From assembly GCA_001584585.1 (NCBI GenBank), contig LSYV01000057.1:679998-743997 (forward strand): a DNA stretch of 64,000 nucleotides, read 5' to 3'. Of the stretch, positions 1 through 10,565 are shown one piece after another (position 1 is the first letter of the stretch; each line of letters opens with the position of its first letter). The position numbers and the translations under genes were made by a program. This DNA comes from Gonium pectorale (Eukaryota; Chlorophyta; Chlorophyceae; Chlamydomonadales; Volvocaceae). Under the pieces are notes generated by a model. It searched no databases, was not told the origin of the DNA, and saw only the letters and a list, made by a program, of their open reading frames with translations.

Positions 1-2
1 CT

Positions 3-239
3 AACGCGGCGCGCGAGGGCGTGGCTGGCGCGGCCGCAATGTTGGAGGCCTGGCTGGGGCGGCGGAGGCCGAGTGCCGCAGCAGCGGGAGGGGCAGCGGG
101 AGGGGCTGCCGAGGCCGAGGCCGCTGGGCTGCTCGGGGCCGCTGGGGCGGCCGAGAATCTGCTGATGCTGGGGTTGTGCCTGGCGCTGGCGGTGGTGCTC
201 CTGGTGCGGCGGCGGCGGATCGCGGGCCGCACGGCGTGA
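3..239 (+). CDS. Possible C-terminal exon of a membrane protein (5' end off window)
   Basis: The frame is open from base 3 to a TGA at 237-239. It encodes an Ala/Gly-rich segment, then a hydrophobic stretch (LLMLGLCLALAVVLLV, about 16 residues), then a run of basic residues (RRRR), and stops. This order, hydrophobic helix then short basic end, is what a tail-anchored or C-terminal membrane segment looks like. No start or acceptor can be assigned, so it would be a partial terminal exon. Against it, the region is very GC-rich, where chance open frames are common. A related sequence at 4600-4925 has lost the hydrophobic segment. I do not recognise a family. Confidence 0.3.
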   Translation, partial: NAAREGVAGAAAMLEAWLGRRRPSAAAAGGAAGGAAEAEAAGLLGAAGAAENLLMLGLCLALAVVLLVRRRRIAGRTA

Positions 240-360
240 AGGCGGCAGCGGCAGAGCCGAGGGGGGAGGCGGAGGCGGTGGGGATATGGGTGGAGGCGGA
301 GGCGGTGGGGATCCGGGCAGGCCAGTGGGCACCCGCGTAGGGGAGCGGGTAACGTGCTGC
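20..360. repeat. GC-rich dispersed repeat, copy A
   Basis: This stretch resembles 4600-4925 along its length. Shared blocks include GGGGCGGCCGAGAA at about 145, GGCGTGAAGGCGGCAG at about 233, the following GGAGGCGGAGGCG tract, and GGGTAACGTGCTGCCCCTGC at about 347. The blocks occur in the same order and at similar spacing. It includes the end of the putative reading frame at 3-239, so it could be the 3' part of a duplicated gene. Confidence 0.65.
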
Positions 361-389
361 CCCTGCGCGCGCTCTGTGGCCCGCATTGC

Positions 390-390
<1 letters not shown>

Positions 391-424
<34 letters not shown>
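391..424. repeat. (GT)17 dinucleotide microsatellite
   Basis: Seventeen uninterrupted GT units. Open frames crossing it on both strands (Cys-Val or Thr-His repeats) are artefacts of the repeat. A CA array of 14 units lies at 30185-30212. Confidence 0.97.
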
Positions 425-426
<2 letters not shown>

Positions 427-2413
427 CGCGTGCGTCACACCCAGGGGGGGTGCGCACAAACGGTCCCGGTGGTGCCTGGTGCGGCGCCTCCCCGTCCGCC
501 TCGGCTTCCGTGGGACACACGGAGCATGGGGCTACGGGATGCCGCCTGGCGTCTGGAGGAGGTTGCTTCCTGCATGATAGCATTGATGGGCAGCGGTAGT
601 ATGGCACTGGGTGCCTGGGCGTCGTAGTGTGTAGCTGCAAAGCAGGGAAGCGAGGAGGGGGAGGGGAGAAGGAGGAGGGGGTGAGGGGGATGGAGGCTTC
701 GTTCACGTGCGCGTGTGCAGGTTTGTGGCCGGCGGTTGGACGAGAGGTGCTTTTGGTTTGCGTGCAGACTGTGTGTATGTGCGGTGCGATTGTTCGCTTC
801 GGTGCGCTGAAGCTTGTCATGAGACCTGTCATGGCCGCAAAAGTGCGGGCGGGCGCAGTGTGTGGGTACGGTGTGGCTGCATGGGGCATCCCGGGGCGTA
901 AAAGAGGAAGGGGGTGCATGTGCAGCGCATGCGCGTACGGCAATTACGCGCATTATATCGTGCATTGTGCAAGGCGTTGCCTCGATGTTGTAGAATGCCA
1001 TCTCCTTACTTGCTGTGCGGGGCGGGTGAGATTATCGCCGTATGGACAGATGGATTACTACAACCATTAAGGACAGTACGTGATTGAGACGGGGTTGGGA
1101 CGGTCTGGGCGCGGGGGCTGGGGCAGGTGCAGCTTGGGACCGACACACGCCGCGGCTGCACCCTTACACCCGCCCCCAAAGAGCCTGAAGTGTGCATTAG
1201 GGACGTGGAGGGCAGCTCCGATGCGGCGCCGTCCCCCGGCGTCGTGGCGCCGCAGGGGCCCAGCGGCGGCGGCGGGGGAAGCCCCTTACTACCGGCTGCT
1301 GACATTTCAGGGACGTGTAACGATTCCGGCGTATGAGTGACGGACGACACATGGCGCACTGCCCCGCGGCAGTGGCGTTTGACACTGCGTGCACGGTGTG
1401 GTGGTCATTCGCCGGCGCCGCTGCCGTGTCGCCGCGTCGCCTTCACAGCCGCCTCGGCCACTGACCCGCTATTGCTGCGGCGTTTGTCGTCACCGCTCCG
1501 GACATCGAGGCCTACCTCGCAGCCGTAGGCTCCGTAGGCGCCTCATGGCCCCGCCGCAAAGCCTGACGGCCTGCTTACCAGGCGGTTGAGCCCCGCTAAG
1601 CAACCACAAAGGCAGGCGCGAGCAAAGCACGGTACATGCGCAGCGCCATCCCATCCCGGGCTTGACCAGGGGCCAGTGTTGAGAAACACCGGAAAGCCCC
1701 GGGCGCGAAGCCTAGGGATGGACGGAACGATCCAGTACGGCGGTACACCTTGGATTCAGGTTCCCGTGGACCTGTAGGCGGCGGGTAGCCCCAAGGTCCT
1801 TGCGCTTACGGACGGCAACTTTCGCCAGGCTGGTGGGGAGTTGAATTTCCCTGAAATGGAAAGGGAGTACAAGGCAAGTAAAGGAGCACGGATACAGGCT
1901 GTGGCGTATCTGCGGACGGGTTTACAGGCTGTGTACCGGGAACGGCAGCTTGACGGCAGCCTGGTAGGAAGGAGAAAGTATAGCATTCATCCGTGCAGGG
2001 CGTGGGGTGATTTAGTAGGGTGCATTGCACGGGTGCAATGCCGAGTTGTTGCTTTTGCGGCTCTGTACTGTCTCCGTTCCGCGGTCATTTTTGATGCATG
2101 CGACATACAAAATCATGCGTGACGGCGCTGCTGGGCGCCCTTCATGTAGGCTGCAGTCCTTCACACGTAGGAGGGACTCACGTTGCCTGGAAGGGATGGT
2201 AGGGAATTTGAGCCGACCCCGCTGACCCCTGAGTTGAATGCCACAGCAGTGATGGCATGATGAGATTGCGACATCGAGTTCGGCTCCGAGGCGCATTAGA
2301 GGTCTAATCATGAAAGCTTATCGAGTATTGCCGCAGCACATTACATGGATGCTTCCTATTTCATGCGTCTCTGGGCGGTACATACTGTAGCGTTATGTTT
2401 GGTTCGCGACACC
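425..2413. other. No gene recognised
   Basis: About 2 kb with only short open frames of low-complexity composition on both strands and no recognisable domain. GC content falls after about 1.8 kb. No tRNA-like or other RNA gene was noticed. Confidence 0.5.
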
Positions 2414-2527
2414 GGATTCGTGAGGCCCCCAAAACGCAGTTTTCTTTGTTACACCAAGCAAACCCGGGATTCGTGAAAGCGTTCCCAGGACTGCAGCCCG
2501 CATAATCCCTTGCTACTGGATTCGTGA
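2414..2527. repeat. Three direct copies of GGATTCGTGA spaced 51-53 nt
   Basis: The decamer GGATTCGTGA occurs at 2414-2423, 2467-2476 and 2518-2527, and a one-base variant (GGATCCGTGA) at 2760-2769. The intervening sequence is not obviously repeated, so this is either an eroded tandem array with a unit of about 52 nt or a spaced motif. Confidence 0.6.
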
Positions 2528-2858
2528 TGGCCACCACCACACCCAGTCTTCCACCAGCCGAAACGCCACAACCAATCCACGCACAATGCTGTCAATGTCC
2601 ATTCCCATCAACATTAGTCCCCGCACAAGGGAGCTTCATGAGCGTGTCTGCAGCGCAAGTCTTCCCTCCTCGGAATATGAAGCGCGCTTGATGATGATAG
2701 GCCGTACAGGGGTTCATGACGGCCGACACGCCGCCCCATACAACATTCACCCCGCCACCGGATCCGTGAATTGCACAAATTCGGTGTCGCGAATCGAGCT
2801 CAACACTACGGTACCCTGGGCTCTGCTGCCTGCCAACCCATTCCAATCATCCACCACA

Positions 2859-2980
2859 GCCCAACGCTCCGGCCGGACATGGACGAAGGTTCTGATTAGG
2901 CCCAATGCTCCAGCCGGCACGTACGAAGGTGCCGCTAAGGCCCAACAATCCGGCCGGCGCGTACAAGGTGCTGTTGCTGA
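2859..2980. repeat. About 40-nt tandem repeat, three imperfect units
   Basis: Units begin at about 2859, 2900 and 2940, each opening with GCCCAA, then a C(C/A)(G)GCCGG block and a GTACGAAGGT-like block. The overlapping open frame at 2586-3113 owes its repeated peptide to this array and is not called as a gene. Confidence 0.65.
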
Positions 2981-4599
2981 CCGAAGTGCAACAAAACCAC
3001 CCAAATATGTCCCTCCTGGCCGTGCCTGGACCATGTGCGTTAACCTAGGAAGCACCAGATGTTACCCAGGCACAGGCCATACCCATATTCACTTGCAGAA
3101 CACGCGCCGCTAGGGTACGGCCATGGCTTTACCTTCTCCATGTGTCGAACGCAGCTCCAGGACTGGCCCAGCCGCGTCCGACAGTGCGCTGTGCACAACG
3201 TTCCTCGTGCCAGCACTCGGGATCGGCCGCCGCCGGGCCGCAGCCGGCGGCCTCGCTCGCCAGCAGGTCGCTTCCCGCATCAGCCTCGCCCTCGCCCTCG
3301 CCATCAGCGCCGCTGCTGTGTGCGCTGCCGTCCTCGCGGCCGTCCCCAGCGCGAGTCTCGGCCTCCCGCGGGGCCTTGCGGGAGCCGCGCGCCTCGCTCC
3401 CCCGGCCCTCGCGGCCCGCAGCCCGGCCCTCGCGGCCGCCGCCGCTGTCCCCGTCGGCCCCACGGCTCTCGCAGCCTGCCTCCTGCTCAAGCTCATCCTC
3501 CATCTCCTCCTGCCAGCAGTGCGATTCAGCCCAGAGCGCGACCTGCGACACCCCCCTTGCGGGGCGAGTAGAGCGTGCAAACCGGCCGCCGGTGCCAGAG
3601 GCCTCCCCAGCGAAGGCGGCGGCGGCGGCAACGGTGCCGATACCTGTGGCGGGGCTGTGGCCCGTGCACGGCTCGGGGAAACGGGGCAAAGGAACGAGGC
3701 GACGACGAATCGGCGATAAAGCCAAGGGCCCAAGAGGGCACCATTCTTTGTCAAGTAGACAGAGTAGACTGCCAGAAGGAGACTGCAACCTGGCAAGGAC
3801 GGACGATTCGGATACCGTAACGTCCATGGATCCTCGACCGGTGTCCGAACATATGCAGACCCTCCAAATGCACGACACGATGCATACCACTCACAACACG
3901 CGTACTCCGCCACTGCCTGGCGGTTTGTTATTGTGAGTTTACTTGATCCATCGCAGCTGCTGTCGAGTACGTCTCCAGAGAAAGTGACACAATACTAGGA
4001 GGCTACACCACTGCGACTGCCGCCAAGGACCTGTCACAGCCCCACTCCTTCCTGCACCTCCCGCGATGGAGCAGCGGCACACCGCCGGCGTGTACAGGCA
4101 AAGCAGCGGAATCAGCCCAGCCGCCGCACTTCATCCGCACCCACCCACGGCCCGGCTGGTCCGCCACCATCGGCGTCCTCATCCCCGCCGTTGCCCCCTG
4201 CCATAGTTGCCCCGCCCCTCGTCGCCGCTCGGTCCTCATCGTTCGATTGCTGTCAGACCAGCTTCCGCACGAAAGCATCGCCGCTGCCGTCGCCGCTGCT
4301 GTCGCTGCTGCCGCGGAGCTCCTCGCCCCTGCTAACCATGTCGGGGTCGGGAGTGCGGAGCGGCCCTGCTCGGCCTGCCTACCTGCCAGCCTGCCAGCCA
4401 GAGACAGCTATCAAGCACTCCTCTTATCGGCTCCGACGACGTATGGACTGCGGTACCGCCTGCGCCTGGAGCGCTTCCCCGGGCTCCACCCAAGTAGACG
4501 ACTGAGACGTATTAGCTGGGTCACACAGGGGCAATGCGTCGCTGCACGGCTCCGCAGCCCCCGGCGAGCTGCGCCGCGCCTGGGGCAGCGGCGCCACAA
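2981..4599. other. No gene recognised; very GC-rich with overlapping open frames
   Basis: Between about 3.1 and 3.9 kb all strands carry 200-267-codon open frames at once, including Arg/Pro/Ala-rich peptides on both strands. That is expected where GC is so high that stop codons are rare. None shows a domain, and none links to neighbours by plausible splice sites. Confidence 0.5.
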
Positions 4600-4925
4600 A
4601 CGCGACGCAATGCGGGGGGCGGCGATTCCGGTGGAGGCTGGGTGTTGCCGGCGGCGGCGTTGCGGGAGGGGCTGGCGGGGGCGAGGCCACAGGGCCGCTG
4701 GGGGCCGCCGGGGCGGCCGAGAACCTGCTGATGCCGGAGCTGGGCTTGCCGCTGGCGCCTGGCGGTGATGCCGCTGGTGCAGCGGCGGCGAATCGTGGGC
4801 TGCATGGCGTGAAGGCGGCAGATGCGGAGGCGGAAGACGGAAGGCGGAGGCGGAAGGTGGAAGGCGGAGGCGGAGGCGACTGGGCACCCAATTAGTGGCG
4901 GGTAACGTGCTGCCCCTGCGCGCAC
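4600..4925. repeat. GC-rich dispersed repeat, copy B
   Basis: Diverged second copy of the element at 20-360. It shares the GGGGCGGCCGAGAA block near 4708, the GGCGTGAAGGCGGCAG block near 4806, a purine-rich GGAGGCGGA tract, and GGGTAACGTGCTGCCCCTGC near 4900. In this copy the segment matching the hydrophobic helix is altered (Leu-rich stretch replaced by Gly/Ala/Asp residues), so if copy A is coding this one is probably a decayed copy. Confidence 0.65.
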
Positions 4926-6966
4926 CCTCGGGCGGATAAGCGCCGAAGCGGCCGAGGGGACGCTCGGACATTTCGTGCTTGGATGCCTGTCCAGATTGTG
5001 GCAGCTGGTTGGACGGTTGGCGTGTCCGTATGCGGGCCAAGTGTATGCAGCGCTGGGGTAAATGCCGGTTGCGGCTCGCAGAACGGTGTTACTTTTCTCA
5101 TGTCCGCAGGGCAGGTATGAGCATGGGCAGCCTAGGGTGTAGCCGCGCCATCCCCGCGAAGGTGGGGCAGCTGCACAGGGGAAGGTGTGCATGGTGCATC
5201 AGCATAAGTGTCGTACCGGTGTACGGCCTATTCCGGGTGTCGTGCGACAGGTCAGGCGTGGCCCCATGTCCGGTTAAGGACGTGTTCTCCTGATATGCCA
5301 AACAAGGCGAGTGATGACCGCCGTCGTTGAAGGACGTGTTCTCCCGACAAGGGCGAGTGGCGAGTGACCGCCTTTTGGCGCAGTTTGTAACGAGACTGTA
5401 CGGGACTGGGGTTGCTTGGGGCCGTTGCCTGGGGGCAGCCATAGACCGACACAACCCGCGCGGCTGCGGCCGTGGTGGGCACCGGTGGTGGATCCTGATG
5501 CAGCAGGGGGAAGGGTTTCGCGCTCCGGCCGGGGACTGCACTGCGCCCCACGCCAAGTCACACGGACACTCCCCCTCCCCCAGAGGACATGTAACCTGTC
5601 ACCTCCCGTGCCTCCACCGCCCCGGCGGTGTGGTTCGTCTGCCGTGCATTTGCACCGCGTGTCCTAAGCAGTCGGTGAGACGCGCTGCATTGCACGCAGC
5701 AGGATAGCGAACCAGGTAGCCTAGCGAGCAACCCGCCAGGGCGCGTCCACAGTTACAGCAAGCTGCACTCTTCTGCCCGTGCGCGCTCCAGGCACCCATG
5801 GGATGCGAGCGCAAGGGGCAGGGGAAACATAGACTCTTTGGGTACATGCCAGCCGTGCCTCTGCACCTCCCAGCGGCTCGGCGACACCACATTCCGCCGG
5901 TCCGGCTCTGTCCATGTAAGGGGTAGGGCGTCAAGGGGCACTGGCTGGACCTGCACCCGACAAACCTTCCAGACATGAGCCCACCCCCACACGCACGCCA
6001 TGGGGCCAAGCGGTCTTCCTCGACCTTCCCCTCCTCGTCGATTTAAATGTGTGTCTTGGGGCCAGCAAACCGCCAAGATACATTGCCGCACTCGTCGCAC
6101 GGCGTTGCATGTACATACCAGTAACGCGTTCAAGCAGTTGAGAAAATGCGGGACGGTACTGCAGTCTGAGCGCGTGTTCCGGAAAGGCCCAACCCAGCTC
6201 AAGCCACTGCCGTCCCTCGTTCACATAGCATCTGTAGGTTCGATACTCGGGGTTGGCAACAAAGCAGAAGACTCCAAGGCGCCGCCTTCGTGAACATCCT
6301 CCCAGTGAGTCCTTGCGAGCGCTTTTGCTGCTTCGCTGCCCAGTGTCATTTCAAGTTGTGGATGCTAGAAGCATGAGATGGCGCGGTTTTGGCGGCAAGA
6401 CCCGACGTTTTGGCGCGCCAGCGAGGAGTTGACCGCTTCTATCTTTGCGGCAAAGCACCGCAATTCCTAGTGGACTTTTGACCGGATCCCTCCTCCTCCT
6501 TTGCGTGGAGAGGACAGCGGACGGGAGGGAGCACGGATCCGGGACGGGAGGGAGCATTCGCGCCGCTGGGCGTGTGGATCGGATGGCCTGCATGCCTGGA
6601 CCCCCGCTTCGGAGGGCGCCAGGCGCTGGCATTGCGCTGAGGCGGGCGGCTGTGGGCCTGAGGACGCGGACGTTTTTCCGCCCTTCTGGCGAGACGGCCT
6701 TTTGCAAGCAGCCGCCCAGAGGACTTGGACGGGACACGACTGGGAGCGCTAGGAGGCATGGATGAGGCTAAAGTGCGGCACTTGCGTGGAGAGGAGCAGC
6801 CCCGCTCCTCAGGGCCCATCATCCCGGCGACCCCGCCACTCCCCGTGGACACGGCTGACGCGACCTGCGGACGCGCTCTTTCCGTCTCTCTGCTCCTCTT
6901 TGTGTACAGGACGCGGCCTGATCAGGCAGCAAGACCAAGGGCGCCAGCGGCAGGACATCCGTCGCC
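4926..6966. other. No gene recognised; upstream region of the SR-protein gene
   Basis: Only shadow-quality open frames are seen. Near 6.5 kb the 15-mer GGACGGGAGGGAGCA-type block is doubled, and TTGCGTGGAGAGGA recurs at about 6501 and 6782. A polypyrimidine tract ending in TGTACAG at about 6909 could be the acceptor of an intron in the 5' UTR of the gene starting at 6967. Confidence 0.4.
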
Positions 6967-9186
6967 ATGGCCGAGGCCAGGGTGTTCGTGGGCAACCTGC
7001 CCATGGACGTGCGTGAGCGCGAGGTCGAGGACCTCTTCTTCAAGTACGGCAGGATTCGCAACGTGGACCTCAAGGTGAGGGACGGCGCGGAGATGGATAG
7101 GACCCGAAAGACACCGTGGTTTGACAGTTGTGATGCAGCCACCTCCGCTTCGGCTGGGAGCGCGGCTCTCTGCTGCCGCCGCGCGGACTCGACCTCCACT
7201 AGTTCGTGACGTGTCTGATGTTGTGCCCCTCCCTGCTCCTCAGATTGGTCCTCGCCCGCCGGCGTTCGCCTTCGTGGAGGTAAGCCTTGGTTGCTGCATG
7301 TCGCACAATCTGCCTACTCGCACTAGTAGCACATACAAAACTGTCGGACTGTGCTTCCTTGCATCTGAGCATACCAGATCATTTGCCAACCAGTCGTTGG
7401 GTCAGCGAGTACGGATGTCTTCTTTCGAATACACGAATATGTACGTCTCTGTGCCCATTCCCTCACAGTTCGAGGACCCCCGAGATGCGTATGACGCCGT
7501 TCGCGGCCGCGATGGCATCGAGTTCCAAGGCCAGCGCCTGCGGGTGAGTGCGATTGCTGGGCCCTCTGCAGCGTAAGCGCCAGTGGAGGCGATGCATGCG
7601 TCGCCGTGGTGGCAGGCCCTCCGATACGCTGTGCTTACGTTCTGCAAGACCGAGTAGCCGGTCGCAGCAGCTCGTTGTGTGGCTGGGCGTCATGTCCTTG
7701 TCCGGGCAGTTTTTTGGAAGCTGCGTCGAGTGGTACGCGTGCTACTTGCTCTGCAGGTTGAGGTCTCCCACGGCAGGCGCGGTGGCTTCGGCGGCGGCGG
7801 CGGTGGTGGTGGTGGTGGTGGCGGCGGCTTTGGCGGCGGTTACGGTGGTGGAGGCGGCGGTGACCGCTACGGAGGCGGCGGTGACCGCTACGGAGGCGGT
7901 GGCGGCTACGGCGGTGGTGGCGGCTACGGCGGCGGTGGTGGTGGCGGCGGCGCGAGCGCCAGCGGCCGCAGCCTGGGCCCAAACCCCTTTGGCCCCAGCC
8001 GTCGGACCGACTTCCGCGTCATCGTGACGGGCCTGCCTGTCAGCTGCTCGTGGCAGGACCTGAAGGACCACATGCGCCGGGCCGGCGAGGTGACTTTCTC
8101 CCAGGTGAGGAGCACGGCGACGGCGGGGATGGCTTGTCTGTATCTTTGTGCGCAAGCCTTTGTGCGCAACCTCCGTGAGTGCGCGTACTAAAGGGCGCGC
8201 CGCGCCTGCTCCACGGTGCTGGCTGCGTTGAGCGTTGTGGGGGCGGCCAACACAGCAGTGTGTTACACCATTTACCATATCGCCAGGCTTCAAGTGGGCA
8301 GAGGAGCTAGCCCCTTGCCCATGCTTGGCTCAATCCCAATTTTGTGACGCTGCATGGTGCTACCCACCCCCTGCTGTTGACCAGGTGATGCGCGACGGCC
8401 GCGGCATGCTGGGCCTGATCGACTACGCCTCCCGGGAGGACATGGAGGGTGCCCTGCGCAAGCTGGACGGCAGCGAGTTCCGCAACCCCTATGACTCGTG
8501 AGTGCAGCAGCTCCTGGGCCCGTCGCGGCTCATCCCCTGCCCGGCTGCCTGCCTTGTATAAGGAATGTCATGAAGCCCTTCGTGGCAACGTCATGAGCTA
8601 GACGCAACTCTTGCATCAAGGCTTTGCCATGGCTGTCACGCATTCTTACCAATGGTCTGCCCCAACTCCCCTCCTCCACAGCACCCGCATCCGCGTGAAG
8701 GAGGACCGCGACGGCACTGGCGGCGGCGGCGGTGGCGGCAGCAAGCGCCGCAGCAGCCGCAGCAAGAGCCGCAGCCGCTCGCGCAGCAAGAGCAAGAGCC
8801 GGTCGCGCTCCCGCTCCCGGTCGCGCAGCCGGAGCAAGAGCCGCAGCCGTGGAGGCAAGAGCAAGAGCCGCAGCCGCTCGCGGTCGGCCGAGCGCCGCAG
8901 CAAGAGCCGCAGCAAGAGCCGGAGCAAGAGCCGCAGCAGGAGCCGGTGAGCCCCTGCATGCATTCCTGCCGAAGTTTTAATGTCTTCCTTGAAGAGATCA
9001 CGAACCCAGCGCTGCTCTACATATCTGGCCGCCGATCAGTCGAGTACTTGCAACGTAGGAAGACACTCTTCACTCTTCCAACATTCTGTGCCTGTGGTTA
9101 CCAACCCGCTCCGCAGGTCGCGCAGCCGCTCCCGGTCGCCAGCGCGCAGCGGCAGCCCGGCACGGGAGGAGCGCCGTGACGACTAA
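6967..9186 (+). CDS. SRSF1: SR-family splicing factor, SRSF1/SR34 type
   Basis: Nuclear pre-mRNA splicing factor that binds exonic enhancers and recruits U1 snRNP/U2AF. Seven exons: 6967-7074, 7244-7279, 7469-7543, 7757-8104, 8385-8497, 8682-8945, 9117-9186; these join in frame to 337 residues. RRM1 is at about 5-75 (RNP2 VFVGNLP, RNP1 around PAFAFVEF). A long Gly-rich linker with GGGGDRY repeats covers about 80-145. The pseudo-RRM is at about 158-233 with the signature SWQDLKD, diagnostic of the SRSF1 subgroup. An RS domain of about 90 residues ends the protein. ATG follows CCGTCGCC. The donor of the last intron reads CCG|GTGAGC, so retention gives an immediate TGA and removes only the last 22 residues. 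Family assignment is firm; the exact orthologue name is a guess. Confidence 0.93.
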
Positions 9187-10565
9187 GCGCCGGGAGATTG
9201 CTGTGCCGGCGCCGAGGCGCTTGGCGCCCTGCGGTCAACGCCGCCACTTACTTGGGTGGCGGTGACGGATTGACCCGATCTGGGGAGCGAACCCTGACTT
9301 TGTGCTGTCGCACCTTGACGCGCGACCATTACATGTTGGTTCGTCGCATGCGTTACTTCTTACACAATTGTTATCGTTTGCTGCGTGCTGCGAAGCTGGA
9401 TGGATGCGTACTCCTCGATGGCAGCAGAATTGGTAGGTCGTAATAGACTACTCGCAAATGGTTCACGCGCTGGACTCCTGCCGCATTGTAATACGATTGC
9501 AAAAACTGGGTGCACCTTGTGCCGGGACTAAGGTATGACTGGGGCTTTAAAGCCGTTGGCAGCTTTGGCAACAAACGGCGTACGGAGCTCCGAAATAGCC
9601 CCCACAGCGTTACGGGACAGTTCGCCGACCGTTGGAGGCCGCTACCGATGGCTACGCATTTGCAGAGGCTCACAGCTCTCGCTTGGGGCTTTGCCCAGTG
9701 TCCAGCGTAAAGACGCCCTGGGATACGGCCAGGGGAGATCCGGCACACTCCCCTGGATCTCCCCTGGATACGGCGCACTAGTATCCCGCGTACGGCATGA
9801 TACCCACAGCTTGCTCTGAAAGTTCCCTCTAAGGTTCGCATGTGTTAAAAATGTCACTTGGGTGCACGGTGAATGGAACCACACTCTGGCCCCTAGCCAG
9901 CTTGCCATTTACGAAGGCAGTGCGCCGTCGTGTCCACAGACGCCACCGTAAGTTATCACCGCTCGCGGGGATCACCGCGAGATCCGTATATTGCGGCCTT
10001 CTTCGCCGTCCGCACGTGCTATCACGCAAACACTTTCTCCCAACTCTCCACGGGGATCGCACACAGCACTCTTCCTTGCGAGCTCTCCCCCCTTGAGTAC
10101 CCCGGAGCTCTCCATTCGTTCTCGATCATCCAGATCGACATACACGACTCAGTGCTGCTCTCGTCCCGTGTATGCACTCCCCCCTTATGCTCGCGACCTT
10201 CACATGGGCATCGACATGGACCCTCAGTGCAGCCACCGCTCGCCTCCGCCGGCACGTCGCGCTCCCCTCAAAACCCTTCCATTTCACACACACCCATCGC
10301 CCCCTCCGCAACACCACCGCCGTTCCGGTGCACATCCCGAGTACTTGAGGGACATGCAAGAGCTCACCCGCAACGCCCGGCCTCCAGTCACGTGTCCGCG
10401 CGCGCCAGCTCCTTGCAGGAGCCGCCCCCACCTCCCGGTACAGCGCCCTATTCAGGGGCGTAGTGGGGTGGGGTGGGTTGCGCCCCGCGGCGCCACCGCG
10501 GACTGTCCGCACAGGCGGCCGCCTTTCCCCCCTTTAATCCCCTTCCCCTTCCCTCCCCGGCCCCC
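9187..10565. other. Intergenic, convergent 3' ends
   Basis: Lies between the stop of the SR-protein gene (+) and the stop of the EXS gene (-). No domain-bearing frame. A TGTAA occurs at about 9486. A short duplication (CTCCCCTGGATCTCCCCTGGATACGG-like, each unit under 20 nt) sits at about 9721-9772. Confidence 0.5.

Noticed and set aside
386..577. Cys-Val repeat peptide
   Set aside because: Translation of the GT microsatellite.
3110..3936. Long overlapping open frames on both strands (up to 267 codons)
   Set aside because: Arg/Pro/Ala-rich peptides open in several frames at once in extremely GC-rich DNA; no domain, no consistent splice links.
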